A program made the translations under genes and the position numbers. A stretch of DNA of 64,000 bases from Fodinibius sediminis. GTDB lineage: Bacteria; Bacteroidota; Rhodothermia; Balneolales; Balneolaceae. Below the pieces are notes generated by a model that was not told the DNA's origin, made no database searches, and worked only from the letters and a program-made list of their open reading frames with translations. Location: positions 186,001 to 250,000 of the forward strand of contig NZ_FXTH01000006.1 of the NCBI RefSeq assembly GCF_900182555.1, read 5' to 3'. Of the stretch, positions 17,181 to 26,449 are shown piece by piece; within the stretch, counting starts at the first letter, position 1, and every line of letters begins with the position of its first letter.

Positions 17181-19304
17181 TTGGATAATATGCGGTTGGT
17201 TTCTTTGATATTATTTCTTTTTGTTGTTGTTTTTTCTGCACCTGGGCAGATAAAACAGCAACCGGCGCCATCGGAAAAGCAGGCTCAGGCGTTTTCGATG
17301 AACGACCGTATCATGCTCATTGTCGGGCGGGCGGATTCCCTGAAGAAGGTGGGCGAGATACAGGAGTCGATACAACTGCTTAAAAAAACCCAGCCGGTGG
17401 TTGAATCGGTGGGGAAGTCCAATCTTGAGCAGCTGGTGAAGATCCAGCTGGCCGACAGTTACCTGAGCAATAATAACCCCGATTCGGCCGAAAAAATACT
17501 CGCCGGGTTGTTGAATAAATTTTCAGAAATGGCAAAAAAAGCCGAGGTTTTAACGCTGCTGGGCCGATCATACATGGATATGGGAAGGTATGAAGAGGCG
17601 ATTGCCCGGCAGGAGGAGGCCAGCGCCCTGGTTGACTCGGTGCGCCAGCCCCGGATATATGGCAGGATTCTGCTGAACAAGGGAACGGTACACGAGGAAA
17701 CGGGGAATTTCGGTTCTGCCTTCAATCATTATCTCAGAAGCATCGACATTGCAGAAGCCACCGCCGACAGTGTCCTGCTGGCGACGGCCCTCAATAATAT
17801 TGGAGTGGCTTACAATAATTATGGCCAGTACGAGGAGGCGGAACACCACCTCCAGCAGGCAATCAAAATGAATAGGCAGATTAATAACCGGGTTGGGCTA
17901 TTGCGCTCCGTTGTCAACCTGGCGATTTCCCAGGATCAACTGGGGAATTTCGATCGATCCATTTCGCTGTATCAACGGGCTGTTAAGCTGGATGAAGAAG
18001 TACGAAAGAACACTCCTCCCTTCCAGATCTATTATAATATGGGACAGCTCTACAAGAAAAAGGGAGAACTGGACAAGGCCGAAGCGTATTACCTGCAGTC
18101 GCTGGAGTACTGTAAAAAAGCGGGTATCCCGCAGGGATTAATCTATAATTACGGCGGGCTGGCCAATGTGGCGGAATTGCGGGGCAACTTCTCGAAATCA
18201 GAAAACTATTATAAACGGGCGTTAAACATTGCACGGAAAATAAGTATCGCCCCGCTGGAGCGGGATGCCCTGGAAAGCCTGTATGATTTGATGAAAAGCC
18301 AGGGTGCGTATGAAGAAGCCTTGAACTACCACGAGAAATTTGTAGTGATATCAGACAGCCTGCAGAATGTATCCCGCCAACAGGAGATTGAAAAAGCGGA
18401 AACCAAACTGGGGCTGCGCCGCCAGGAGGAAATCAACCAGCTGCTGCAGGAGAAACAGGAGCAGCAGCAGGCGCGTATTGCAGTCCAGAACTGGATGATA
18501 GGGGGTACCGTTGCCATTATTTTTATCATATCCATACTGCTGTTGCTGTTGTCGCGGTATAATGCAGAGAAGAAAAAGGCCAATGCAAAACTCGAGTCCC
18601 AGCAACGCCAGCTTCGGGAGCTCAATCAGGTCAAGGATAAAATACTGGCGATTATCTCGCACGACCTGCGCTCACCGATGGCATCTATGAAGGTTATGCT
18701 TCAGATGCTGGAACGGAAAAAGTTAAGCAGGGAGGAGGTTGAAGAGGTGAGTACCAGCTTGAAAATGCGCATCAGCCAGAATATCAACATGATGGATAAC
18801 CTGCTGGCCTGGGCGCGTGAGCAAATGTCAGGACTGGAAGTCAACACGATTTCTCTGAAAGCGCATGACATCGTCGAGGAGGTAATCAAGAACTTTGAGT
18901 TCCAGGCGCAGGGCAAAAAAATATCATTGCGAAATGAGGTCCCCGACCATATTCAGGTTCAGGCTGACCTGAACCTGTTTTCGCTTGTAGTACGGAACCT
19001 GTTGTCGAACAGCATCAAGTTTTCCCACGAAGGGGATGATGTGGTGGTACGCACAGCTGAAAATACAGACGGCTCGGTTGTGTTTGAGGTCGCCGACCAG
19101 GGGATCGGCATCTCGGAAGAAGACAGGGAGTGGCTTTTTTCAGAGGGCGGTAAACCGCGGCTTGGCACGAATAACGAAAGCGGAAGCGGACTTGGCCTGC
19201 AGCTGTGCAGGGAATTTTTGGAAAAGCAGGACGGAGAAATTGCGGTAGAGAGCAGGGAGGGAGAGGGAACAACCTTTAAATTCAGCCTGCCCAAGGCATC
19301 TTGA
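17181..19304 (+). CDS. TPR-domain sensor histidine kinase
   Basis: 707 residues from TTG (AGG four bases upstream); an ATG nine bases later is also possible. Signal peptide, then about seven tetratricopeptide repeats (roughly 60-400) predicted to be periplasmic, a coiled segment, one transmembrane helix (about 435-457), HisKA and HATPase. All kinase motifs are intact: His494 in IISHDLRSPM, NLLSNSIKFS, ADQGIGIS and GSGLGLQL. No response regulator is encoded beside it, so it is an orphan. The nearest receiver domain is in the pseudokinase-REC-AraC protein upstream of the exopolysaccharide operon, a plausible partner (inference). Confidence 0.93.
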   Translation: MDNMRLVSLILFLFVVVFSAPGQIKQQPAPSEKQAQAFSMNDRIMLIVGRADSLKKVGEIQESIQLLKKTQPVVESVGKSNLEQLVKIQLADSYLSNNNPDSAEKILAGLLNKFSEMAKKAEVLTLLGRSYMDMGRYEEAIARQEEASALVDSVRQPRIYGRILLNKGTVHEETGNFGSAFNHYLRSIDIAEATADSVLLATALNNIGVAYNNYGQYEEAEHHLQQAIKMNRQINNRVGLLRSVVNLAISQDQLGNFDRSISLYQRAVKLDEEVRKNTPPFQIYYNMGQLYKKKGELDKAEAYYLQSLEYCKKAGIPQGLIYNYGGLANVAELRGNFSKSENYYKRALNIARKISIAPLERDALESLYDLMKSQGAYEEALNYHEKFVVISDSLQNVSRQQEIEKAETKLGLRRQEEINQLLQEKQEQQQARIAVQNWMIGGTVAIIFIISILLLLLSRYNAEKKKANAKLESQQRQLRELNQVKDKILAIISHDLRSPMASMKVMLQMLERKKLSREEVEEVSTSLKMRISQNINMMDNLLAWAREQMSGLEVNTISLKAHDIVEEVIKNFEFQAQGKKISLRNEVPDHIQVQADLNLFSLVVRNLLSNSIKFSHEGDDVVVRTAENTDGSVVFEVADQGIGISEEDREWLFSEGGKPRLGTNNESGSGLGLQLCREFLEKQDGEIAVESREGEGTTFKFSLPKAS

Positions 19305-19462
19305 TACTGTCAATGTTATGTAAGATATGGGACTGCTGAGGTATAGGCCGGGTCGTACAATAGACGAAGGTTATCCTTATTTTGATTTCAGGAAAGGGAA
19401 GACCCGTAAAAGTGGTCCTCCCCTTTGAAAAATTGAACACAGCTGAATAAAGCGGCTCCTAT

Positions 19463-20512
19463 TTATATCCCCTGCAGGGGTGTGGGCGTTCCTTTTATCA
19501 TGGCATCCCCTGTACCGTCGAAGATAGCAGTGGTAAAGCCGTGGACGTGATTGCCGGTTACCCTGGCGTTCGGGCTTCCGGGAAATATGTAGATTCCCAC
19601 AGCACCGGTCCCCGGGGGACTGCTGAAGGTGTTTCCGGCCAGATGATTGTCGCTGCCCCCTATCCAGGCACCGTAGGCTTTGAAATCAAACTCAGACTGA
19701 CTGACAATTTGAGAGCTTGTGCTGTTGCCGGTAACTTTATTTCCCGTGCCAAAGAGAACAATGCTCACTTCATTATTCTGAAAAGTATTATTCGTGACCC
19801 TGGAGTTCGATGCGCCAAGCATAGAGACTGCGGATGAAGCGAAATTTGAATCGCCATCCCACCAATGGCCACTTATGTCGTTATTAATAATAGCAGCTGT
19901 GGCTTCCCCGTCTACCTGGATGCCATTTTCAGCCCAGTCTCCTTTTTTTGGGCCGCTTCCGGCAATGGTATTACCCTTGATGGTTACTTCGGTAAGAGCG
20001 CCGCGCACCACTATGGCAACCCGGTGGTTGCCAGTCACTTTGTTCATAGAAACCATTCCCCGGGCCCCATCCTCAAATCGAATGGGGATATACTGGCCTG
20101 CAAAATCTGTCGAAAACGCTGAATGATGCACTGTAACATTTCCACCCTGGTTCCATATACCGGTTTTTTCTCCACTATTTCCCGTCTCTTGAATAATGGT
20201 GGTATTCTGTACCATGGCATTTTCAGGGGCATTTTCATCGAAATAGATCGCGATGTCGCAATCATGATTTGTAAAATTGATGGTGGCATTTTTTACGGAC
20301 TGGTTGACGTATAGGGCCGTCTGGCCGGTGTCGCCAGCACTTTTACAAGAGGCCGTTCCACCCGGGGCATGGCTGGTATTCGACTTTTTTTCAATCGATT
20401 CGATCTCTGTAGTTGAATCACTTGAACTGCTTATTCTGTTATCACAGCTCAATGTGAAAAAAGTTGCAGCTAAACATATTCCCGACAGCAACAGCAATTG
20501 TGTTGATTTCAT
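19463..20512 (-). CDS. Right-handed beta-helix lipoprotein
   Basis: 349 residues. Lipoprotein signal ends in TLSC (Cys23), followed by a Ser-rich linker. The rest repeats short units containing N-x-I/V and G-N-x-I/F (VTGNHRVAI, IKGNTIAGSG, VTNNTFQNNE, LAGNTFSSPP, VTGNHVHGF), the pattern of PbH1 parallel beta-helix repeats in NosD-like and pectin-lyase-fold proteins. Many such proteins bind or cut polysaccharides, but no catalytic residues can be named here. It lies convergent with the TPR kinase and near the exopolysaccharide locus, which may or may not be relevant. Confidence 0.83.
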   Translation of the reverse strand: MKSTQLLLLSGICLAATFFTLSCDNRISSSSDSTTEIESIEKKSNTSHAPGGTASCKSAGDTGQTALYVNQSVKNATINFTNHDCDIAIYFDENAPENAMVQNTTIIQETGNSGEKTGIWNQGGNVTVHHSAFSTDFAGQYIPIRFEDGARGMVSMNKVTGNHRVAIVVRGALTEVTIKGNTIAGSGPKKGDWAENGIQVDGEATAAIINNDISGHWWDGDSNFASSAVSMLGASNSRVTNNTFQNNEVSIVLFGTGNKVTGNSTSSQIVSQSEFDFKAYGAWIGGSDNHLAGNTFSSPPGTGAVGIYIFPGSPNARVTGNHVHGFTTAIFDGTGDAMIKGTPTPLQGI

Positions 20513-20897
20513 AACTATTCTCCGTTGAATGATTTTGATGTTAGTGAGCGAGCGAATGGAAAGAGGTCTTCTTTGCTCAACGATTATAGAGGTGTCTGTT
20601 TATCCCCGTAAATGACGCCCCGCCAATGGCTCTCTCTTGTATTTATCTGTAACTAATGTATTAATAGCAGGTTAGCGAATCAAGTTGATTTGGATAATAA
20701 AGAAAGTATTGTTCCGGGATTCCAATCTGTAGGGTAAGGCAACCCCAGCACCCGGTTTTCTGTATAGACTAGAAAGGTGTTGCTAATCCTTGCCGCTGCA
20801 GCAGCACGTCTTCGTTAACGGTTAAAGGGAATAGCTGTAGGAGATAAGGCAGGATTGCACATCATGTCACAAACCAGAATAAATAAGAGGGATTATT
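20513..20897. other. Intergenic region between beta-helix and CHRD genes
   Basis: 385 bases between two divergent lipoprotein genes. I find no gene, RNA or clear palindrome. AGAGGGA just before the ATG at 20898 is a good ribosome-binding site. Promoters for both genes must lie here but no consensus is obvious. Confidence 0.4.
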
Positions 20898-21470
20898 ATG
20901 AAGACCAATAAAGGATGGATCATCGGATTACTGGCAGGTACATTATTGACGGGGTATGGGTGCGAAGACCAACCGGTCAAATCCACGCAGCCCGGGCAGG
21001 AACAAGCCACGGCCCTGCAGGAGGTCAAGGGAAAGGCTCATATAGCAGCCGATCATGAACAGCGCAATTTCCGCACTCATCTCAAGGGTAGAAACGAAGT
21101 TCCCCCCGTTGAAACAAAGGCCGAGGGACAGGCCCTGTTCAAAGTAAACAAGGAAGGCACGTCTATTTACTATAAACTCTTAGTATCCAATATCGAGAAT
21201 GTGTTGATGGCTCATATACACGTTGCACCTCCCGATGAAAACGGGGGCGTGGTCGTTTGGCTCTACCCTGCTTCGCCTCCCCCGAAACTTATTGAGGGAC
21301 CCTTCCAGGGAGTACTGGCTGAAGGCGAAATTACAGCCGATGATCTTACAGGGGCATTGGAGGGAGCGACACTGGATGCTTTGATTGATGAAATGGAAGC
21401 CGGAAATACCTATGTGAATGTTCATACGACGCAGCATCCCTCCGGCGAAGTGCGCGGACAAATCGAATAG
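20898..21470 (+). CDS. CHRD-domain lipoprotein
   Basis: 190 residues with a lipoprotein signal (LLTGYGC, Cys22). Residues about 60-190 form a CHRD domain, first described in chordin. Features are FRTHLKGRNEVPPV at its start, YYKLLVSNIENVLMAHIHVAPP in the middle and YVNVHTTQHPSGEVRGQI at its end. CHRD proteins are common in bacteria; the two His motifs may bind metal but their biochemical role is not established. A stem-loop terminator follows 80 bp downstream, so it is probably a single-gene transcript. Confidence 0.9.
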   Translation: MKTNKGWIIGLLAGTLLTGYGCEDQPVKSTQPGQEQATALQEVKGKAHIAADHEQRNFRTHLKGRNEVPPVETKAEGQALFKVNKEGTSIYYKLLVSNIENVLMAHIHVAPPDENGGVVVWLYPASPPPKLIEGPFQGVLAEGEITADDLTGALEGATLDALIDEMEAGNTYVNVHTTQHPSGEVRGQIE

Positions 21471-21786
21471 CTGTAGAACAGAAGGGGTAGCTAAACGTAC
21501 GGCAGCCTGATTCTTGCTGCAGCTTTGATCAAAAAACATTGTAGTTAATCGCCTGTATCGCCAGACAGGGATACAGGCTATTTTTATACCTCCCATGTTG
21601 ATGCTGGCAGGTTTATACGCCCTGATTTTACAAAATTGTGCATATGGGTGTAGCAATATTAGTTGTGAGTATGTAATATGTTTATACAAAGATTCTCATA
21701 ACTATTGAGTGCAGTTTTACAAGTGCTGTAGACAGAAGTATTGTTTGCCGGCTTGGAATACAGCGAATTCTGAAGAGGAGGGAGAA
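21471..21786. other. Intergenic region with terminator and start signals of the salvage operon
   Basis: 316 bases. It holds the stem-loop at 21551-21587 and, at its right end, a strong AGGAGG ribosome site at 21776-21781, five bases before the GTG start of the next gene. A promoter for the four-gene operon should lie between about 21590 and 21770 but no consensus is clear. The frame is open upstream of the GTG, back to an ATG at 21709, but the ribosome site argues for the later start. Confidence 0.5.
21551..21587 (+). terminator. Rho-independent-type terminator after the CHRD gene
   Basis: GCCTGTAT (21551-21558) pairs with ATACAGGC (21571-21578) across a 12-base loop, followed by TATTTTTAT. 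It lies 80 bp after the CHRD stop codon in the right orientation. Confidence 0.65.
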
Positions 21787-22641
21787 GTGAGTGATATGAA
21801 AGTTATCAAGGCGTCAGGAGAGCAAGAAGAATACAATGAGGCAAAGTTGCGCCGCTCACTGGCTAGTGCAGGTGCCGATAAGGATACGATAGACCAGATA
21901 GCACGTTCTATGGGGGATCTGCTTTATGAGGGTATTTCTACGCAGAAAATATACCGGGAGGCTTTTCGCCGGCTTCGGCACTCCTCGGATCGTTTGGCCG
22001 GGCGCTACAGGCTCAAGGAGGCCATCCTGGAACTTGGTCCCACCGGTTTTCCATTTGAAAAATTTGTGAGCGAGATGCTCAAAAGGCTTGGATATACCAG
22101 TCGGACAGGGGTGATTGTAGAGGGTGAGTGCGTGTCTCATGAAATAGATGTGATTGCTGAAAAGGACGACAAGCGCTTTATGATAGAATGTAAATTTCAT
22201 AATCACCAGGGCCATAAATCAGATGTCAAGGTCCCTCTCTATATACAATCCCGCTTCAAGGATCTGGAGAAAAAATGGAGCAGTCTACCCGGGCACAAAG
22301 ATAAACTGCACCGCGGGTGGGTGGTTACGAATACGCGATTTACCCAGCATGCCCTGCAGTATGGCAAATGTGTGAGACTAAAGCTGTTGAGCTGGGATTA
22401 TCCCCGGCACGAAGGGCTTAAAGATCTGATCAGCCGCGTGAATCTTCATCCCATAACCTGTCTTTCGTCTCTTGGCAAGAAGGAAAAACAGGAGTTGCTG
22501 AAGCGTGACGTTGTATTCTGCATGCAACTCAGTGAGGACGAGCAGGTGCTCAGTCATCTGAACATAGATGCCCTGAAAAAAGTACGAGTACGCGAAGAGG
22601 CACGGGACATATGCAATGCTAATCAACAGAACAATGGCTGA
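21787..22641 (+). CDS. ATP-cone fused to Mrr-type PD-(D/E)XK nuclease
   Basis: 284 residues from GTG at 21787, chosen for the AGGAGG five bases upstream. Residues about 5-90 form an ATP-cone, the nucleotide-sensing domain of ribonucleotide reductases and NrdR (MKVIKASGEQEEYNEAKLRRSL). Residues about 100-220 form an Mrr-like nuclease with HEIDVIAEKDDKRFMIECKFHN: Asp, then Glu and Lys in ECK, match the PD-(D/E)XK site. The C-terminal 60 residues are unassigned. It may be a nucleic-acid nuclease gated by ATP or dATP level (inference). It overlaps the next gene by eight bases and is first in a four-gene operon. Confidence 0.88.
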   Translation: MSDMKVIKASGEQEEYNEAKLRRSLASAGADKDTIDQIARSMGDLLYEGISTQKIYREAFRRLRHSSDRLAGRYRLKEAILELGPTGFPFEKFVSEMLKRLGYTSRTGVIVEGECVSHEIDVIAEKDDKRFMIECKFHNHQGHKSDVKVPLYIQSRFKDLEKKWSSLPGHKDKLHRGWVVTNTRFTQHALQYGKCVRLKLLSWDYPRHEGLKDLISRVNLHPITCLSSLGKKEKQELLKRDVVFCMQLSEDEQVLSHLNIDALKKVRVREEARDICNANQQNNG

Positions 22642-24010
22642 TACCATCAACATACATTTCCTCGGCGGGGCCGGAACGGTAACGGGTTCAAAGTACCTTC
22701 TCGAGCTTGAGGGGAAAAGAATACTTATTGATTGCGGTTTATTCCAGGGGGTCAAAAAGCTGCGCACGTTGAACTGGGAAGACTTGCCTGTTCCCAGCTC
22801 GCAGCTTGACCTTGTGCTGCTTACCCACGGGCACCTGGACCACACCGGGTTTTTACCACGCCTGGTGCGCCGGGGGTACGGGGGACCTGTCTGGGGAACC
22901 TCGCCGACGCTTGACATTGCTGAGGTTATTCTTCGCGATAGTGCTAAAATCCAGGAGGAGGATGCGGACAGGGCTAATGAGGCCGGTTTTACAAGACATC
23001 AGCCGGCTTTACCTTTATACACTACCGATGATGTGGAACATACACTCCCCCTTTTTGAGATTCAGGAGGAGGGAAAGTGGATAGATATTGATCCTGATCT
23101 CCGCATTCGATTCGAGTACAGCGGGCATATATTAGGGGCCACTTTTATAGAAATGGATGTCCCGGGACAAAGGATCGTTTTTTCAGGAGATGTGGGACGT
23201 CCTGTGGATCCATTGTTGCGTGCACCTAAAAAGCCGAATAAAGCGGATGTGCTTCTGATCGAGAGTACCTATGGCGACCGTTTCCATCCGGATGAGGATA
23301 TCATGGAGCGGATAAAACAGGTGGTCAATGATACAGTCCAAAGGCAGGGAACGGTAATTATTCCCAGCTTTGCCGTGGAACGAACGCAACTGCTGATGTA
23401 TCTGCTATGGCAGCTCGATCGACGGGGCGAACTGCCTTCCTCGCTTCCTATAATTATGGACAGCCCGATGGGTGCTAATGTGCTGGAGCTCTTTCACAAG
23501 CACCACGACTGGCACACCCTGAGTTCTGAAGAGTGTGCCGAGATGTGTTATCGAATACGTGTAGTTCAATCCTACCGCGAAACCTGGGACATTATCGATG
23601 ATCCGCGTCCCAAAGTAGTCATTGCCGGCAGTGGGATGGTCACCGGCGGGCGGGTCCTTACCTATTTGCAGCAGTATATAGCCCGTCCGGAAACAACGGT
23701 TATGCTGGCAGGCTACCAGGCTGAGGGGACACGCGGCCGACAGCTGCTGCAGGGGGCGGGAGAGTTGAAATTTTATGGAAAGTATCACCCGGTGCGGGCC
23801 CGTGTTGAGTATCTAGAGGGGTTATCCGGGCACGCCGACCAGCGGGAGTTGCTTGACTGGCTTGCTGAAATTACTGAAAAGCCGGAACGAGTGTTTATCG
23901 TTCACGGTGAAGCGCAGGCTTCAGATACGCTGCGCGTTAAATTGAAAGATGTTTTTGACTGGCAGTCGGAGATACCGGAACTTTATGATATAGCAACGTT
24001 ACCCTTGTAG
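22634..24010 (+). CDS. Beta-CASP metallo-beta-lactamase-fold hydrolase
   Basis: 458 residues from ATG at 22634, overlapping the upstream gene by eight bases; an ATG 18 bases earlier is also in frame. The metal site THGHLDHTG (His65, His67, Asp69, His70) is intact, followed by SGHILGA, FSGDVGR, a beta-CASP domain (VIIPSFAVERTQ, AGSGMVTGGR) and the C-terminal GLSGHADQ and FIVHGE motifs. Related enzymes are RNA endo/exonucleases such as CPSF73- and YsgG-like proteins. In this operon it is likely to act on RNA or another nucleic acid upstream of the phosphorylase (inference). It is 10 bp from the next gene. Confidence 0.9.
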   Translation: MADTINIHFLGGAGTVTGSKYLLELEGKRILIDCGLFQGVKKLRTLNWEDLPVPSSQLDLVLLTHGHLDHTGFLPRLVRRGYGGPVWGTSPTLDIAEVILRDSAKIQEEDADRANEAGFTRHQPALPLYTTDDVEHTLPLFEIQEEGKWIDIDPDLRIRFEYSGHILGATFIEMDVPGQRIVFSGDVGRPVDPLLRAPKKPNKADVLLIESTYGDRFHPDEDIMERIKQVVNDTVQRQGTVIIPSFAVERTQLLMYLLWQLDRRGELPSSLPIIMDSPMGANVLELFHKHHDWHTLSSEECAEMCYRIRVVQSYRETWDIIDDPRPKVVIAGSGMVTGGRVLTYLQQYIARPETTVMLAGYQAEGTRGRQLLQGAGELKFYGKYHPVRARVEYLEGLSGHADQRELLDWLAEITEKPERVFIVHGEAQASDTLRVKLKDVFDWQSEIPELYDIATLPL

Positions 24011-24020
24011 AGAGTATGTT

Positions 24021-25526
24021 ATGGACAGTGGTTTAACGAATCTGAGGTTGAAATGGCTGGGTATCGATACCCAGAAGGAGTTTGTAGTCTATATGCGCTC
24101 CGATTGCCCGGTGTGCATCTCCGAGGGGTTTGAAGCGCTTACGCGAGTGATGGTGAGGGTCGGCAATACGACCATTATTGCTACGCTGAATGTTATCCAT
24201 TCGGATCTCCTTGCCCGGGATGAGGCAAGCTTGTCAACGAGCGCATGGAACAAGCTCGAGGCCCGCGAGGGGGATGAAATCCATTTCAGCCACCTGCAGC
24301 CGGCTCAATCCATGAGCAGAGTCAGGGCCAAAATCTACGGTGAGACATTGGAGCGGGGGGACTACGATCAGATTATTGCCGATATCATCGACCACAAGTA
24401 TTCAACACCTGAGCTGGCGGCTTTTGTAACCAGCTGTGCGGGAGAACGGCTTCAGCTTGACGAGATCATAGCATTGACAAGGGCGATGGTCAGTACGGGT
24501 TCACGTCTGCAGTGGAACAGGGAGATTATTGCTGATAAGCATTGTGTAGGCGGACTTCCGGGCAACCGTACGACGCCCATTATTGTGGCCATTGCGGCTG
24601 TTGCAGGTCTTGCGATTCCCAAGACGTCCTCCCGGGCCATTACATCTCCGGCAGGCACGGTTGATACCATGGAAACCATGGCCCCGGTGAATCTTTCTAT
24701 GGATCATGTTAGGCAAGTAGTAGAACAGGTGGGGGGATGCGTGGTCTGGGGATCCGGAGTAAATTTAAGTCCCGCCGATGATATCCTGATCGGGGTGGAA
24801 CGGGCACTGGATATTGACAGTGAGGGGCAGATGATTGCCTCGGTACTCTCTAAGAAGGTCGCTGCCGGTTCTACCCATGTGGTCATTGATATGCCCGTTG
24901 GTCCGACAGCCAAAGTAAGAACCCCCGAGGCAGCACAGCAGCTCAGCAGGTATTTTGAACTGGTCGCTGATGCCATCGATCTGAAGGTTAAGGTTATTCT
25001 GACCGAAGGTATACAGCCGGTGGGGCGTGGTATCGGGCCGGCCCTGGAGGCTGCGGATGTTCTTTCAGTACTCCGGAATGATCAAGACGCGCCGGATGAT
25101 CTGAGGCAGCGGTCGCTGATGCTGGCGGGCAGTCTCTTGGAATTGACGGGACAGGCGGCTGAAGGGGATGGTCCGGCCAGAGCCGACGCCATTTTGCGCA
25201 GCGGCAAAGCGTGGGAAAAGTTCTATGCCATTTGTGAAGCGCAGGGGGGATTCAGGATCCCCGGAAAGGCTCCATATACCCGTGAGATAAAAGCAGGACA
25301 CAGCGGGTTCATTTTGTCCATAGACAACCGCAGACTGGCCAAAGTAGCAAAGCTGGCCGGTGCCCCGCACGATCCCACGGCAGGACTGATGCTTCAGGCA
25401 GTGCCCGGGCACAGGGTGGAGAGCGGGCAGCCGCTGTTTACTGTCCATGCCGAAACCCGGGGCACGCTTGAGTATGCCCTAGAGTATATTGACACTCAAC
25501 CCGATATTCTGGAGATAACCTCATGA
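24021..25526 (+). CDS. AMP phosphorylase / thymidine phosphorylase, archaeal type
   Basis: 501 residues, the length of the long AMP phosphorylase (DeoA) group rather than the 440-residue bacterial thymidine phosphorylases. An N-terminal domain of about 85 residues precedes the phosphorylase core. Core motifs are KHCVGGLPGNRTTP, ITSPAGTVDTMETM, VVWGSGVNLSPADD and HVVIDMPVGPTAKV. The archaeal enzymes phosphorolyse AMP, CMP or UMP to a free base and ribose 1,5-bisphosphate. The bacterial members' substrate is often uncertain, so nucleoside or nucleotide specificity needs assay. It sits between a putative nuclease and PRPP synthase, and its stop overlaps the next ATG (ATGA). Confidence 0.92.
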   Translation: MDSGLTNLRLKWLGIDTQKEFVVYMRSDCPVCISEGFEALTRVMVRVGNTTIIATLNVIHSDLLARDEASLSTSAWNKLEAREGDEIHFSHLQPAQSMSRVRAKIYGETLERGDYDQIIADIIDHKYSTPELAAFVTSCAGERLQLDEIIALTRAMVSTGSRLQWNREIIADKHCVGGLPGNRTTPIIVAIAAVAGLAIPKTSSRAITSPAGTVDTMETMAPVNLSMDHVRQVVEQVGGCVVWGSGVNLSPADDILIGVERALDIDSEGQMIASVLSKKVAAGSTHVVIDMPVGPTAKVRTPEAAQQLSRYFELVADAIDLKVKVILTEGIQPVGRGIGPALEAADVLSVLRNDQDAPDDLRQRSLMLAGSLLELTGQAAEGDGPARADAILRSGKAWEKFYAICEAQGGFRIPGKAPYTREIKAGHSGFILSIDNRRLAKVAKLAGAPHDPTAGLMLQAVPGHRVESGQPLFTVHAETRGTLEYALEYIDTQPDILEITS

Positions 25527-26449
25527 AACCGCTCCTGTTTGCCCTGCCGGGAAATGAACGATTAGCCCGTTCAATAGCAGAAATGGGATCCCTTGAGCTG
25601 GGAAAGGCTGAGTTTCGATCTTTCCCGGATGGCGAAACCTACGTGCGGCTCTGTACCGAGGTTAAAAGAAGAAGGTGTATCCTGATCTGCACCCTCGACC
25701 GCCCGGATCGCAAAGTTATGCCGCTCTACTTTCTGGCACAGACCATTACGGATCTCGGGGGGCATAGTACCTGCCTGCTGGCTCCCTACCTGGCCTATAT
25801 GCGCCAGGATAGGCAGTTTAAGGAGGGGGAGGGGGTGACGTCAAAATATTTTGCTGAACTCCTCTCCCGGTTTGCAGGATCGGTGATCACTATCGACCCG
25901 CACCTGCACCGCCGAACCACACTTGGCGGCATTTACCGGGTGCCGACCACCATCTTACATGCTGCGGGGCCTGTTTCAAGCTGGGTTCAAAGGCATGTAG
26001 AGAAGCCGGTGCTTATCGGCCCGGACCAGGAGAGTGCACAATGGGTATCCCAAGTGGCTGATGAGAGCAGAACGCCTTATATGATCCTGGAAAAAGCCCG
26101 TCGCGGAGACCGGGAGGTGAAAATAAGGCTGCCCGACATAGATCATTACCGGGATCATACCCCGGTGCTGCTGGATGATATTATTTCTACAGGAGAAACC
26201 ATGCTGAAAACGGTTGAACTACTGGAAGAGGCGGACATGAAGCCCCCGGTCTGTATTGGCATACATGCCGTTTTCTCAGGCAGCGCCTATCAAAAGTTGA
26301 TGCAGGCCTATACCAGCCGGGTGGTGACATGCAATACCATCCCGCACTGTTCCAACCAGATTAAGCTTGACAGGCTCTGTCTCAATGCCGTCGAAAAACA
26401 GTTTTCACAGCCGGGGGACCGCAGGCCGAAGTCTGGTAATGGCGACTGA
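25523..26449 (+). CDS. prs: Ribose-phosphate pyrophosphokinase (PRPP synthase)
   Basis: 308 residues. Landmarks of phosphoribosyl pyrophosphate synthase are RSFPDGETYVRL, YLAYMRQDRQFKEGEGVTS, TIDPHLHRR, and the PRPP-binding loop VLLDDIISTGETM. The enzyme turns ribose 5-phosphate and ATP into PRPP and AMP. The sequence is compact and closer in look to archaeal/class-III-like versions than to the usual bacterial enzyme (impression only). It is the last gene of the operon and starts within the phosphorylase stop codon, so it is probably a dedicated second copy working with that enzyme. The remains of a decayed gene overlap its 3' end on the other strand. Confidence 0.92.
   Translation: MKPLLFALPGNERLARSIAEMGSLELGKAEFRSFPDGETYVRLCTEVKRRRCILICTLDRPDRKVMPLYFLAQTITDLGGHSTCLLAPYLAYMRQDRQFKEGEGVTSKYFAELLSRFAGSVITIDPHLHRRTTLGGIYRVPTTILHAAGPVSSWVQRHVEKPVLIGPDQESAQWVSQVADESRTPYMILEKARRGDREVKIRLPDIDHYRDHTPVLLDDIISTGETMLKTVELLEEADMKPPVCIGIHAVFSGSAYQKLMQAYTSRVVTCNTIPHCSNQIKLDRLCLNAVEKQFSQPGDRRPKSGNGD

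Noticed and set aside
19391..19430. Imperfect stem-loop between the TPR kinase and beta-helix genes
   Set aside because: The stem has a mismatch and a bulge and no U tract follows on either strand, so I do not call it a terminator.
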